Assembly: GCA_003999685.1 (NCBI GenBank)
Contig: CP021226.1
Span: 2,232,001 to 2,296,000 of the forward strand
Source: Taiwanofungus camphoratus
Taxonomy: Eukaryota; Basidiomycota; Agaricomycetes; Polyporales; Taiwanofungaceae
Direction of reading: 5' to 3'
DNA length: 64,000 nucleotides
In this document: piece by piece, positions 1 through 10,701 of the stretch
How positions within the stretch are numbered: position 1 is the first letter of the stretch
How the letters are laid out: each line of letters opens with the position of its first letter
The notes under the pieces: generated by a model
The model's database searches: none
What the model was told of the DNA's origin: nothing
What the model saw: the letters and a program-made list of their open reading frames with translations, nothing else
Translations under genes and position numbers: made by a program

Positions 1-3000
1 ATGGTTCTCCAACAAAATGCAAATGGAACAACGGTGTGGGTACCTGCTGCCGCAACCAGAGATGCGCATGGTGTTATCGATGACAAGGATCTGGTGTGGG
101 AAGATTTCTGCCAGGCAGTTCCGAGAATGATCCTTGCCATGGAACAAGCTGGATGGCTTGCGGAGCGAGTCCTCATGGTCGCAACGTTCTGGGGAAATCT
201 TCAGATTCATCCAATGCGGTCATCGAGAGATCCATTGGATCAGAAGACGCTACTGCTCTATCAAGCGGAGCAGCGGAAACTGTGGCATATGGCCATCCCC
301 TCAGCACAGGGTGCATGGAATCTATCACGAATCAGTGAAGAGATCTTAGAAAAAACCAGGGCACGAGTTTACTGGGAAGACCGACGACAAAAAGACAATC
401 AGAGAGATTTGTATGTCCATAATATTCATATGCCTTAGAAATTTATACTCACATTACCCCCCCCCCCCCCACCTTCTTTCAATGTCGGGATTTATCTCCC
501 TTTTTTCATCCTATTCCATCTGCCATCATATGCCATCTGCCATCATATGCCATCTGCCATCATACGCCATCAATCAATGTGCCATCATGTGCCATCGCAA
601 AGCCGAGCTGAACAGCGCAGTATGCAAAATCCGAATATGGTGATATCCTTGCCAAGACACTTGAGTCATGCCCAAAGCAGCTCGAACATTGGTCGAGTGC
701 CATCAGATAGCCATCAGCATGCCAATGTGAGAACTGCGGCACAACCTTATCCATCTCGAAAACAGAATTTTCAAGCCGGCACAAGTGGACGTGTCCTCTC
801 TGCTTGTGCCATCTGTCTTGGACGTCATCAACACCGTGTCATGGAATGCTGCGACACAAGCATATGGGACAAAACACACTCATCTCTGGCGCAGCGAATC
901 AACAAAGTTCTCTCGCTGCGAGACGGCCGAGCCCTATGCTTCAATTGGCAACGCCCCGAAGGATGCACAAGCAGGAACCACGACGAACGTCATTCATGCT
1001 CAGGGTGTGGACAGAACACTCACGGAGCTCAGCAGTGTCCTCGAGCAGAGAAAGCATCAACCTATCACACCGTATAGAAGAGATCATTGGAAGATTTACT
1101 TACAGAGCGCGGGACTTCTTCCGAAATATGATCTTCTACTGGCAGGCTTGCAAAACGGCTTCATCATCAACATACCTGATATATCGCATACACAAACTCC
1201 ATCTAACACAGATTCTGTACTTGATTTCTCGCATGAATTTGAAAATATTGTTGCCACGGAGACAAGAAAAGGCCGATACATTGGTCCATTCTCAAAGGAT
1301 GCACTTGAGCAGCTTATTGGGCCTTTTCAGACATCACCGTTCTCTATCATTCCAAAGCCAGGAAAGCCAGGCAAGTATCGGATTGTTCAGAATTTCTCCT
1401 TTCCTCGTCGTCCATCCGTTCAATTTCCAAACCCCTCTATCAATTCCACCATTAATTCCGATGACTTTCCGAGCACATGGGGGACCTTCACCATCATTGC
1501 GCAACTTATTCGAGGACTACCCCCAGGTTCACAAGCAGCCACACGAGATGTGGCAGAAGCCTATCGCACCATTCCACTTCACTACTCACAGTGGCCAGGA
1601 TCAGTGGTATGTACAGGAGACAACGAGTTTCGAGTGGACACTTGTGTATCCTTCGGGAGCACACCATCATCAGGAGTATATGGCTATGTTGCAGATGCCG
1701 AAAATGATATTTTTAGATCACAAGGGATACTGCCGCTATCGAAATGGGTGGATGATCACCTCTTTGTTCGAATTCTTCGACAGGAGCTTCAGCAATACAA
1801 CAGTCATCGCAGCGACTTACATCAAAATCCAGCCACACGAGAACACCATCATGATGGAGGACGCATCTGGTATGGCACAAAATCCTCAGCCAACAATGTC
1901 AGTAGGAAGTCTGATGAAGACTACACTTTCGCATGCAAAGACCTATCATCATCTTCACCACGAAGCCAGGATGAGGCCAAGTACACCTACAACTTCACTG
2001 ACATTGACGCCCTTTCAAGTGACCTTGGCATTCCATGGGAGCGCAGCAAGGACATTGCCTTCGCATTTACGGCAACATTCATTGGCCTGGTATGGAACCT
2101 TACGCAAGTGACAGTCAGTCTCGCAGCAACGAAGACGGCGAAATACCAACAAGCGATCCGTGATTGGCAACATCAAAGCAGGCATACCCTTCTCGAGGTA
2201 CAAAGGCTCTACGGCAAGTTGTTACATGCCTGCCTGGTTGTTCCCAGAGGACGTGCGTATCTCACTGGACTGGAGACCATGCTCGGAATCTGCTCTGATC
2301 GCCCTTTCATGCCATACGCACCTGCCAAAGGTGTCACCGCAGATCTGGAATGGTGGGCTGCCATCCTCAGCCAGGCTGCTCCAGGACCCATACGGTCCAT
2401 ACCAGACAGCAACATCGAGGTCGTCGATATCGGAGCATTCTCAGATGCCAGTTCAGGCATTGGCATTGGCGTCATCATCAATGGCTGGTGGCGAGCTTGG
2501 CGGCTTATCCCAGATGGCAAACATTGGATGGACGCAGAGATATTGGATGGGCAGAGACAGTCGGATTTGAACTTGCAGTACGCACCCTCACCAGGACTCG
2601 CGGCTTTACGAGCCATTACAGGATATACGGGGACAACCAGGGCATTGTTGATGGATGGCGAAACAGCCGAAGTCGCAGCAAAGCCATCAATGCTGTTTTC
2701 AAAAGAATTCATCAGTACCTCACCGAAGGCAACAATCCCGAGTGCATACACACAGCCTACATACCCAGCAAGCACAATCCAGCAGATGCCCCATCTCGGG
2801 GTGTCTACTCATCCAAGTCCCTCCTCCTCCCACCACTCGAGCTTCCATCAGAACTCGGACGCTTTATTATCGATGCTGAAGAACCCTACACAGCTACAGA
2901 GCTACGATGCCTCCGAGAGGGACGTTATCCAAAAGCGATCGCAAAGTCAATTGCGAACGCTGTCGCAGATACTCGTGCCCGTGAACAATTTGACACGGAC

Positions 3001-4249
3001 GACTTCCGTGACAAGTGCATCTACAGCAGTCTCCAGGATGACGACCATTGATGGTACTCAGCGTTTCTCGGCTCCCCTTCCATCATCGACATCTGCATAT
3101 AACACACCAAAACCATATCGAGTAGGGTTGACTCCCATACCATCAAACTTGCGTCCCCACTGCCTTGCACGAGATCGGCTACGACTCTGGCGACCATTGA
3201 CATCGCGCACACCCAAAGATCAGCAAGGGAAGCCAATCACCATAACAGATGCTGACCTTGACCGGGTGCTAGCAGTCATTACAGTGTCATGGGCACAAGG
3301 CACTCGGGAGACGTATGGGGCAGGTCTTCTGGTATTTCACATCTTCTGTGATACTCGCAACATTCCAGAGTCGCAGCGTTGCCCGGCTGGCAATGTTCTT
3401 ATGTTAGCATTCATCGCAAGTTGTGCAGGAGCATATTCAGGCAAGTCATTAGCCAACTATTTCTATGCAATCAAAGCATGGCATACCCTGCATGGCCAGC
3501 CTTGGGAGATGAACCATGCCGAAATGAATGCAGCGCTCGATGGCGCTACCAAACTTGCTCCACCCACCTCCAGAAGACCGAAGCGTCACCCCTTCACCAT
3601 TGACTTCATCACCCAGCTTCGGTCAAAACTCGATATCACATTACCACTGGACGCAGCAGTTTTCGCATGCCTGACAACGACGTTCTTTAGCATGGCAAGA
3701 CTAGGTGAATTCACACTAACAAATTCCAAAGCTTTCGACCACCAGACACACGTCACACCCAGTGATATCTCGACCAGGCAAGACCGTCATGGCTTGGACG
3801 TCACAGTCTTCCATATCTCACGCACCAAAGTCGCCGCAGTGGAAGGGGAAGATGTCTATTGGGCCACCCAAATGGGACTTGCGGATCCCGCAGCAGCACT
3901 CGCAAACCACCTCGCCGTCAACAAACCACCAAGGGATGGGCCGCTTTTCGCACGACGACATCGACAAGGCATGGAGCCACTTACACGATCGGTTTTTCTG
4001 AAACGGCTCAACATTGCAGCGAGCGCGCTTGGAGTCGAGTCGCTCAAAGGGCACAGCATACGGATTGGAGCTACGCTGGAGTATCTACTTCGGGGAGTAC
4101 CATTTGATGTTGTCAAATCTCTCGGCCGCTGGAGCGGAGACAGTTTCACACTTTATCTCCGGCAGCATGCAGTGGTCATGGCACCATATCTGCAAGGCAC
4201 CCCCATCCTGGAACCCTTCACGCGGTACACCATGCCACCTGCTCGATAA
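1..4249 (+). mobile_element. DIRS-like tyrosine-recombinase retrotransposon, decayed, left end outside window
   Basis: A retroelement with, in order, a gag-like region (about 1-438), two Cys/His knuckle motifs (about 800-1060; the second fits CX2CX4HX4C), a reverse transcriptase (about 1290-1780, with WVDD where most families have YxDD), an RNase H-like region (about 2420-2810) and a C-terminal tyrosine recombinase (about 3240-4230). The recombinase shows R in RLGEF, the HSIR box (H-x-x-R), GRWSGD and a late YL, the R/HxxR/Y arrangement of that family. Reverse transcriptase plus tyrosine recombinase is diagnostic of the DIRS/Ngaro group. The element looks broken (roughly two or three interruptions, unless some are introns) and its left terminus lies outside the window, so terminal repeats could not be tested. 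Probably moderately old. Confidence 0.75.
457..598. repeat. C14 tract and short tandem repeat inside the DIRS-like element
   Basis: A run of 14 C at 457-470 is followed at about 516-598 by tandem copies of a roughly 17-bp unit containing CATCTGCCATCATATGC, decaying into further GCCATC words. Seen directly. It lies between the gag-like region and the knuckle region of the element. Confidence 0.85.
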
Positions 4250-4612
4250 TAGACCGAGGTACGTTTTCCCGCTCCTAACACAGGGGTATCTAACCTTCGC
4301 TTCGACGCGTCGCGAGACTCCTAATTCATGGGAATCACAGCTCACGTTAGTCTTTCTCCCTTTGCTAGGTTCGGGCTCTTGTTTCGGGTCAAAAAACCTC
4401 TGGTTTTTGCCCACATATGCTAATATCACTTATCGTTTGTATTGGCGGCTCTGCCGCAACCCATCCTTAATAACAAAGTATTATCCTACTCTCTTTCTCA
4501 AATCCACGTACTGGACGTACATAGACTTTAGCCTGTAGATTTTTTCGTATTTCTCTCTGCCAAATTGCTGTAAGCGTGACAGACAATGGTCACGTGATGT
4601 AGTCGAGGATGA
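4250..4612. other. Non-coding stretch between DIRS-like element and LINE
   Basis: No gene recognised. The first part is probably the tail of the DIRS-like element, whose right terminus I cannot place. The part next to 4612 is the original left flank of the LINE insertion, so before that insertion it lay directly upstream of the gene now starting at 19517. Confidence 0.5.
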
Positions 4613-4626
4613 GATAGGCATATCTT
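4613..4626. repeat. LINE target-site duplication, 3' side copy
   Basis: GATAGGCATATCTT, identical to 19471-19484. The last two T bases merge with the T tract that marks the LINE poly-A tail. Confidence 0.9.
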
Positions 4627-4652
4627 TTTTTTTTTTTTTTTTTTTTTTTTTT
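4627..4652 (-). other. LINE poly-A tail
   Basis: An unbroken T run (28 T in all, 4625-4652, the first two shared with the target duplication) on the plus strand. It reads as poly-A at the 3' end of the minus-strand LINE, about 300 bp beyond the ORF2 stop. An unbroken tail of this length suggests a fairly recent insertion, since such tracts shrink and mutate quickly. Confidence 0.85.
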
Positions 4653-4949
4653 CCTCGGGTTTATACTCCATACGACGTAGGTACATGTAGAGTAATAATG
4701 ATAATAAGTGGGCATCCGCGCCCGCATGAGCGGCACACCTACAGTTTTCGGTGACCTCGTTATGTGGCGTGGGCATGTACTCCGACAAAGTCTGACAGGA
4801 AGCGTACAGTCGCCATATGACGCCATACCCGACCCCGACCCGTTTTTCACGCTCTGTGTGTTTGCTCGGCCCGGTACCCCGTTCCGTCAGCAAAACACTT
4901 AAGGAACTGAGTTTAGCCCTACAGGTTTCGGGCCTCAGTTGTCTGTTGG

Positions 4950-5586
4950 TTAGACGGGAGGGTCTTCGCGGATACTGGGTTCCGCTATCCCCTCGTTTAT
5001 CCAGTTATGGTACATTTCGAACGCCTTTGCCTCAGCGTCGTACCACTCACAGAAATCCCGGTACTTTCCACCCAGGGCGGTGGTTATGCCAGGATCTAAA
5101 TGTCGGTCCGCATGGAACCGTTGCCAGGCCACTTGTCTTCCGACAGTGTGGCACATAAGGCGGGCTCGAGTGAATGTTCTCGTGCGCGCAGCTTCAGCTT
5201 CAAGCAGAGATTCTGCCAGAATCTCCGCCCAATCGAATGTGGAGACCATCGGGTTAAGCCGAAGGAACTCCATGATGTCATCCGGGGTCCATCCCTTTTG
5301 TTCAGGGGGCCCCATCAGAAGCGGATCACGAGGACCCTGTTGGCGCTTCGTCCTGATCCAGAATGGACAGTCGAAGAGCACGTGTTCCCTGGTTTCCTCC
5401 GCTCCGCATAAGCAGAGGTGAGGGCCAGGGATATTGAACCGAGAGCGGTATTCACCGCCAGGGAAATGGTTGGTTAGCACACGACATACGCGTGCCACCT
5501 CCTTGTTGGACTTGCCAGCTGCCTTCAAGACCCACGTGCCCTTGGCCGTAGTCCCGTGCAGCGGTAAGGCGTCCTCGGTTACTTTC
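4950..5586 (-). pseudogene. LINE ORF2, C-terminal part with CCHC zinc motif
   Basis: The 3' segment of ORF2. It encodes the region after RNase H, including CLCGAEETREHVLFDC, the C-x-C-x(7)-H-x(4)-C pattern found at the C-terminus of many Tad1 and related LINE proteins. Its frame continues exactly from the middle segment (13331-15541) if the gypsy element and one CTTTC copy are removed: the LWKV codons span the join. It ends in a normal stop at 4950, followed by about 300 bp of 3' untranslated sequence and the poly-A tail. Confidence 0.85.
5582..5586. repeat. Gypsy target-site duplication CTTTC
   Basis: CTTTC directly abuts the LTR at 5587. The same five bases abut the other LTR at 13326-13330. 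Confidence 0.95.
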
Positions 5587-6088
5587 TGTTACCGGGGGGT
5601 TCACCCTGATAATGCTGCAGAAGCTTGAAGCGGTGTGCAGCGAAGGGTCGAAGAGGAACGACGGTGACGACGAGTCACAGTCCTCGGTAGTCTTCAACTA
5701 CAAGCCCTATGTAGTCGCGATAGTCTTTCACGGGCTTCTTGCGGTGCAAAGAGATGTGAGAAAGACTAGCGTGTATTGGTACTAATGCGTAGTATACTTT
5801 AGGAAGGATGAACGAAGAGAATACGACTAAGGGAACCTCCAACAGTGGGACCCCCTTCTTATACTGCCACCGCCAACCCCCAGGTATACTAGCAGCCCCC
5901 CAGAGACCGCATAAGGTGAGAGGAGTCAGCGGCCCGAAAGTACATAACTACCATGGCGTAAGCGGGGACGGTCGGCCCGTCAGTCAATCTGGGTAAGTAG
6001 GGTGTGGAAGGGATGCCGCGCGTCCATGGTGTGACAAACAGAGGGAAAGAAAAAACGAACACGTCTCTAGTCCTACCCGACAGTAACA
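5587..6088 (-). repeat. Gypsy 3' LTR (minus-strand orientation)
   Basis: 502 bp, TGTTA...TAACA, offset by exactly 7237 bases from the copy at 12824-13325. No difference was seen between the two copies. Confidence 0.95.
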
Positions 6089-6106
6089 CTACCCCCGTCT
6101 CCTCTC
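6089..6106 (-). promoter_or_regulatory. Polypurine tract of the gypsy element
   Basis: On the minus strand GAGAGGAGACGGGGGTAG directly precedes the LTR, the expected position and composition for the plus-strand primer of an LTR retrotransposon. Confidence 0.75.
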
Positions 6107-6129
6107 AGGTGTCGCCCCGACACCTACCC

Positions 6130-6936
6130 TCATGACCTGGTAGCTTCTTCGTCAGGCTGCTTCGACCCACTGATTTCCGACCAGGCGGCCCCTGCCTTGG
6201 GGCATTGGTCGGTGTCGTGATCGTCAGCGAAACAATCCAGACAGCGAGGCGGGACGAAGGGCTCAACAGCCGGCTCCCCCAGTCGTGGCCGGTGGATGCA
6301 ATCAGCAGCAACGTGATCGAGGCCCATGCAGAACTCACAGGCCCCAGCCCATCGGTCCAGGGGGCGGCACTCGGGGTGGAGACAAACTGTCCATTCGTCC
6401 TGCGTGGAGGGGGCTGGGCGCGTGATGACGGAGGAGGGTGGTAGGAGATGCTCGAGGGCGGAGACGACGTCGGTGCGAAGGAGGAAATTGAGATGGGAGC
6501 GCGTAGCGTTACAGGCCTGCCAGTACGATATACCAATTTCCCGGATGGGGCTGGCCCACCATTTGGCTTCATCATGCTCTCCCTTCTCCCTCTCCCCTCT
6601 GTACCCCCTTATCACCTGATCGAGGTGTAAGACGACCTCGGCCTGATGTCGAAAAATGGCAACCTGGGCCGCAAGATCGGGCCAGACAACGAGGGCGGTG
6701 TCCACCGCCGGGCGTAGTCGTTCGTTGGCCAGCACCCATCCGAGGCGGTCGGCGGGGGTCAGAAAGTCGGCGGCGAGGCCAGATGTTGCTTGGCGAGGTA
6801 GGGGGACGACAATCCCCTCGGCGAAGTTGGGGAGGTTCTGCGGTCCCCGAAGAAAGGGATTCAGTGTGCGGGCATTCCCTGCGGTGAGGATGGAGGCGGC
6901 AAGGCGGGCTCGGGCGGCGTTGGTTCGATGGGACAT
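6130..6936 (-). CDS. Accessory third ORF of the gypsy element, twin zinc knuckles
   Basis: A 268-residue frame after pol. Its first 365 bp overlap the Arg/Pro-rich end of the pol frame. The N-terminal two thirds is helical-looking and not recognised. Near the C-terminus are two exact CX2CX4HX4C zinc knuckles (CEFCMGLDHVAADC and CLDCFADDHDTDQC), in addition to the single knuckle in gag. The frame stops just before the polypurine tract. Position and knuckles suggest a nucleic-acid-binding accessory protein; expression (for example from a spliced message) is inference. In the overlap the low-complexity pol extension could instead be the shadow of this frame. Confidence 0.6.
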   Translation of the reverse strand: MSHRTNAARARLAASILTAGNARTLNPFLRGPQNLPNFAEGIVVPLPRQATSGLAADFLTPADRLGWVLANERLRPAVDTALVVWPDLAAQVAIFRHQAEVVLHLDQVIRGYRGEREKGEHDEAKWWASPIREIGISYWQACNATRSHLNFLLRTDVVSALEHLLPPSSVITRPAPSTQDEWTVCLHPECRPLDRWAGACEFCMGLDHVAADCIHRPRLGEPAVEPFVPPRCLDCFADDHDTDQCPKAGAAWSEISGSKQPDEEATRS

Positions 6937-9900
6937 GGTGGGAGGTGGCTTTGAAGTGCTGCGGAATGACTCCTTGCAGGGCAGTTGAACGGTTGTCGAC
7001 TGGGTTGATGCCTAGGTGGTTTGCCTTCTTATAACGCCTCAGCAGGTCAGGGGAATGCCGTAGATCATCTTCCTTCTGCCAGGTGCTGGCAGAGACCGGC
7101 CATCCCTTCCATTTGATGAGAAACTCCCATTTCCCACGTCGGGCGCGATGCCCGCGGAGGGCCTCGACTTCATACTCTTCTTCCCCCTCGACCAGATCAG
7201 GTGGTGGTTTCAGAAAGTTGGGTCCGTGTTCCGCCGTTTCCCTGTATGGGGTGAGCAGCGATGCATGGAACACCGGGTGAATCTTCCAGGTTCTCGGGAG
7301 CTGTAGCTTGTACGTTAGTGGCCCCTTGACTTCCGTGATCTTGAAGGGTCCAAGCCGCTTTGGGTCAAATTTCCGGCTTATTGTCCTTAGCCGGAGGTTC
7401 GTGGCTTCTAGCCAAACCTTGTCGCCTTCCTGGAAAGGTTTCCAAGGAAAAGGGGTTCGTTCCTCCATCAGCTTCTGGGCTAGCTCTTGCGCTGCAAGAG
7501 CCTCTTTGCGGGATTCGGAGATCCGGGTCAGGCGGTCTTGGAGCGTGGGGTATTTGTCGGAGGGTCGTGGAGATCCGATGGCCTTCGGGTCGTACCCCAT
7601 GGTGAGCTTGAATGGCGATTCCTTCCTTCCAGCATGCGGCACCTGGTTGTGTGCGAATTCGAACTCGGGGATGTGTTTGACCCAGGTGTGGGGGTCATTT
7701 GCGCATAGGATTCTCCAGGCCGCCTCCAGTTCCTGGTTGACCCGTTCTGTACTCCCATCTGATTGGGGGTGGTAGGCAGTGGACATTGCCGCCTTGACTC
7801 CTGTCAGCTTACACCATTCTCGAAATGCAGCCGCTGCGAACTGTGGTCCTCGGTCGGATATCATCCGGTCGGGTAGGCCATATCGCCTGTATACATTGAG
7901 GTGTAGGGCCTCTGCCGTCCCTACCGCGTCTATGTTCTTGGTGCAGGGTATGAGCACGATGCCCTTGGTGAGTTCTCTGTCAACCACTACCATGAGTGCA
8001 TTGAAGCCCTGTGACTCTGGTAGGTCAGTGATGAAGTCTACTGATATGTGCGAGAATGGCCTTGAGTTCGGCTCCGTGGGGATGGCCATCAGGGGGGGTT
8101 TCGTTGGGTGTGTGTTGATCTTGCTCTCCTGGCATTTGGCGCACCCCTCAACATATTTCTCGATGAATGAAGACATTCCATGCCAGAACCAGTCCCTTCG
8201 GGCGATGGCCATTGTACCTTGTGCCCCTGGGTGTGCCATTGCTGGTGTGTCATGACAGAGTTGAATGACTTCTCGGCGCAGATCATCATCAGGGGGTACA
8301 TAAACTCTGTTTTTGTATAAAATTAGTCCCTCCTGAATGTCCCAGTCTGCCAGCTTTGTGTGCGCAAAGCCTGTGCCCTTGAATGGCGGTACCTTCCCCC
8401 GTTTTAAAGCGTCAATCGTCTCGATGACCATCCTGTCACGGGTACGACATTCACGTATCTTTTCGATGATTGCAGTGTTGGTGGCGTTGACAAAGAGGTC
8501 TGTCGGTAACAGGATGACATCTTCGTTGTCATGTTTCCCTCCTGGGTGGTCAGGTCGCCGGGAGAGTGCATCGGCGACTATGAGTCGACTGCCTTTCTTG
8601 TTTAATAGTTGCAGGTCAAATTGCGACAGGAATAACTGCCATCGGGCCTGGCGTCGGTTGAGTCGTTGTGCTTCTCGGAAATAGGTGAGGTTCTTGTGGT
8701 CGGTGATCACCGTGACCGGATGTCCACTTCCTTCAAGGTGGTGGCGCCATTCCTCGAGTGCTCGGACAATGGCCAGCAGCTCTCTGTCATATACTTGATA
8801 ATTCCGCTCCGCTTCTTTCAGGCTCTTCGAGAGGAAAGCTATAGGGTGTAGCCGCCCTTCTTCATCAAGTTGTTGCAGCACTGCACCAGTGGCTACCAGA
8901 GAGGCGTCGGCCTCAATGGTGAATGGTTTGGACGGGTCGGGCATGCGAAGGATAGGCATGCTCTGGAAACACCGTTTGAGCTCGTCGAAGGCCTCCTGGC
9001 AGGCTTTGGTCCAGTTCCACTCCGCGCGTTTCTTCTTGATGACATTCAAGGGGTGAGCGATGTGGGAGAAGTTGTGGATGAAGCGTCGGTAGTAGTTGGC
9101 GAGACCCATGAATCGTTCCACATCCTTGACCCTAGTAGGAATGGGCCAATCTGCGATTCCTGCCAGTTTGTCCTTGTCCATGTGCACCTGTCCAGGTGAG
9201 ATGGTCATTCCCAAGAAGTCAACTTCGACGACATCGAACGCGCATTTCTCTGGCTTGACAAATAGATCCCATTCCTGCAGTCGTTGTAGGACGCGTCTGG
9301 TTCGTTCTCGGTGGGCTTCCATATTGTCGGAGAAAATGAGGATGTCGTCCATATAGATCGCGATCCACCCCTCGGCCAGCATGTCCTGGAACGCGTCATT
9401 CATCATTCGCTGAAACGTGGCCGGCGAGTTGCACATCCCAAAGAACATGACAGTGGGTTCGACGATCTTGTCCTGATTCCTATGTTTGACCATGAATGCT
9501 CCTTTCCATTGATCGCCCTCTCTGATCCGGACGTTGTTGTACCCGTTTCGGAGGTCTAATTTAGTGAACACAGTGGCCCTTTGGAGCCTGTCGATTAGCT
9601 CTCCTATGAGGGGCAAGGGGTAGGCATCTTTGATCGTGCCCTTGTTCAGGTATCGGTAGTCCTGGCACGGGCGCAAGGTACCATCCTTTTTTTTGACAAA
9701 AAAGGCTGGTGACGCCATTGGTGAGTTCGATTCTCGGAGATAGCCCTTGGCCAGGTTTTCTTCCAAAAATTTGTCCATCGCTGCCTGTTCATTTGGAGAC
9801 AAAGGAATTACGGCGCATTTCCTGGGGACAAAGTCTGGCCTTAATTCGATGGCATGGTCCCAGGGCTTGGATTCTGGGAACCGGTTGGCAGCCTCCTTTT

Positions 9901-10690
9901 CGAACAACCGTTTATAGTCCCACAGGTATTCTGGGACAAGGTCTTCTACGGATGGGGGTGGGTCCTTGGGGATCACCAATCCCGTGAGTTCTGGGACATC
10001 CCATACCATATGTGGGGAGTCAGGGAGGCGTGTTAGTCGATTGAGCCCTAGTTGTGTGGGCTTTAGGGCCTGCAGTAGCCCGTCTTCACGTACGAGCGGC
10101 TGCCCTTTCTGTTGGAAGATCCCCAGAACCCCTTCTCCTTGTGTGTAAGCACACATTATGTCCGAAAGCTCTTCATCGTCTTCATGAATGGAAGCTCGAC
10201 ACAGGGGAATTCCGTCTGTCGTGGGTTGGCTCATGATCCAGGCATAGTATCCTTGCCATTCTGTGAGTCGAGCTTGGTCAATCTCGAGTGTTCCTTCTAC
10301 CCAGTCGATGCGTGGGTTGACTTGTGCGAGCCAGGGGTTGCCGAGTACTACATCGAGCATTCCAATGTTTGAGACATAAAAGTTGGTTGGGATGTCATTC
10401 CCTTCTAATCGTATGCTCCCTTCGACTCTGTGGGTAATCGGTCCCCCTTTGTTTGTAGAGCCGTCAATGGTGGTTGAGGTTACTGTCCTGGGAAGCGGTC
10501 GAGTGGGGAGTCCCCACTTCCTTACGAAGTCGGGGTGAATTAGGTTGGCGTCAGCCCCACTATCCAATAGGGGGCATGCAGCGACGGCTTTCTCTCCTAC
10601 GACGATGTAACCCGGTAGATAAAGTGTATTGCGCTTGCGCGTTCCGGTAATTACATTTCGTACAGAGAGTTTAGGCGACTCGTGCGTCAC
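6572..10690 (-). CDS. pol: Gypsy pol: protease, RT, RNase H, integrase, chromodomain
   Basis: 1372 residues, beginning about 10 bases after the gag frame. In order: aspartic protease (LLDSGADANLI, about residue 40), reverse transcriptase with the YMDD catalytic box (about residue 450), RNase H (EADASLVATGAVL onwards), integrase with its HHCC region (CAKCQ) and the D, D, E core (DFITDLP, DRGPQF, then E), and a chromodomain (KWEFLIKWKGWP, about residue 1200). The tail after the chromodomain is Arg/Pro-rich and overlaps the third ORF. The family makes a polyprotein that is cut by its own protease and acts in virus-like particles. Confidence 0.92.
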   Translation of the reverse strand: MTHESPKLSVRNVITGTRKRNTLYLPGYIVVGEKAVAACPLLDSGADANLIHPDFVRKWGLPTRPLPRTVTSTTIDGSTNKGGPITHRVEGSIRLEGNDIPTNFYVSNIGMLDVVLGNPWLAQVNPRIDWVEGTLEIDQARLTEWQGYYAWIMSQPTTDGIPLCRASIHEDDEELSDIMCAYTQGEGVLGIFQQKGQPLVREDGLLQALKPTQLGLNRLTRLPDSPHMVWDVPELTGLVIPKDPPPSVEDLVPEYLWDYKRLFEKEAANRFPESKPWDHAIELRPDFVPRKCAVIPLSPNEQAAMDKFLEENLAKGYLRESNSPMASPAFFVKKKDGTLRPCQDYRYLNKGTIKDAYPLPLIGELIDRLQRATVFTKLDLRNGYNNVRIREGDQWKGAFMVKHRNQDKIVEPTVMFFGMCNSPATFQRMMNDAFQDMLAEGWIAIYMDDILIFSDNMEAHRERTRRVLQRLQEWDLFVKPEKCAFDVVEVDFLGMTISPGQVHMDKDKLAGIADWPIPTRVKDVERFMGLANYYRRFIHNFSHIAHPLNVIKKKRAEWNWTKACQEAFDELKRCFQSMPILRMPDPSKPFTIEADASLVATGAVLQQLDEEGRLHPIAFLSKSLKEAERNYQVYDRELLAIVRALEEWRHHLEGSGHPVTVITDHKNLTYFREAQRLNRRQARWQLFLSQFDLQLLNKKGSRLIVADALSRRPDHPGGKHDNEDVILLPTDLFVNATNTAIIEKIRECRTRDRMVIETIDALKRGKVPPFKGTGFAHTKLADWDIQEGLILYKNRVYVPPDDDLRREVIQLCHDTPAMAHPGAQGTMAIARRDWFWHGMSSFIEKYVEGCAKCQESKINTHPTKPPLMAIPTEPNSRPFSHISVDFITDLPESQGFNALMVVVDRELTKGIVLIPCTKNIDAVGTAEALHLNVYRRYGLPDRMISDRGPQFAAAAFREWCKLTGVKAAMSTAYHPQSDGSTERVNQELEAAWRILCANDPHTWVKHIPEFEFAHNQVPHAGRKESPFKLTMGYDPKAIGSPRPSDKYPTLQDRLTRISESRKEALAAQELAQKLMEERTPFPWKPFQEGDKVWLEATNLRLRTISRKFDPKRLGPFKITEVKGPLTYKLQLPRTWKIHPVFHASLLTPYRETAEHGPNFLKPPPDLVEGEEEYEVEALRGHRARRGKWEFLIKWKGWPVSASTWQKEDDLRHSPDLLRRYKKANHLGINPVDNRSTALQGVIPQHFKATSHHVPSNQRRPSPPCRLHPHRRECPHTESLSSGTAEPPQLRRGDCRPPTSPSNIWPRRRLSDPRRPPRMGAGQRTTTPGGGHRPRCLARSCGPGCHFSTSGRGRLTPRSGDKGVQRGEGEGRA

Positions 10691-10701
10691 GTCGGGTCGC
10701 C

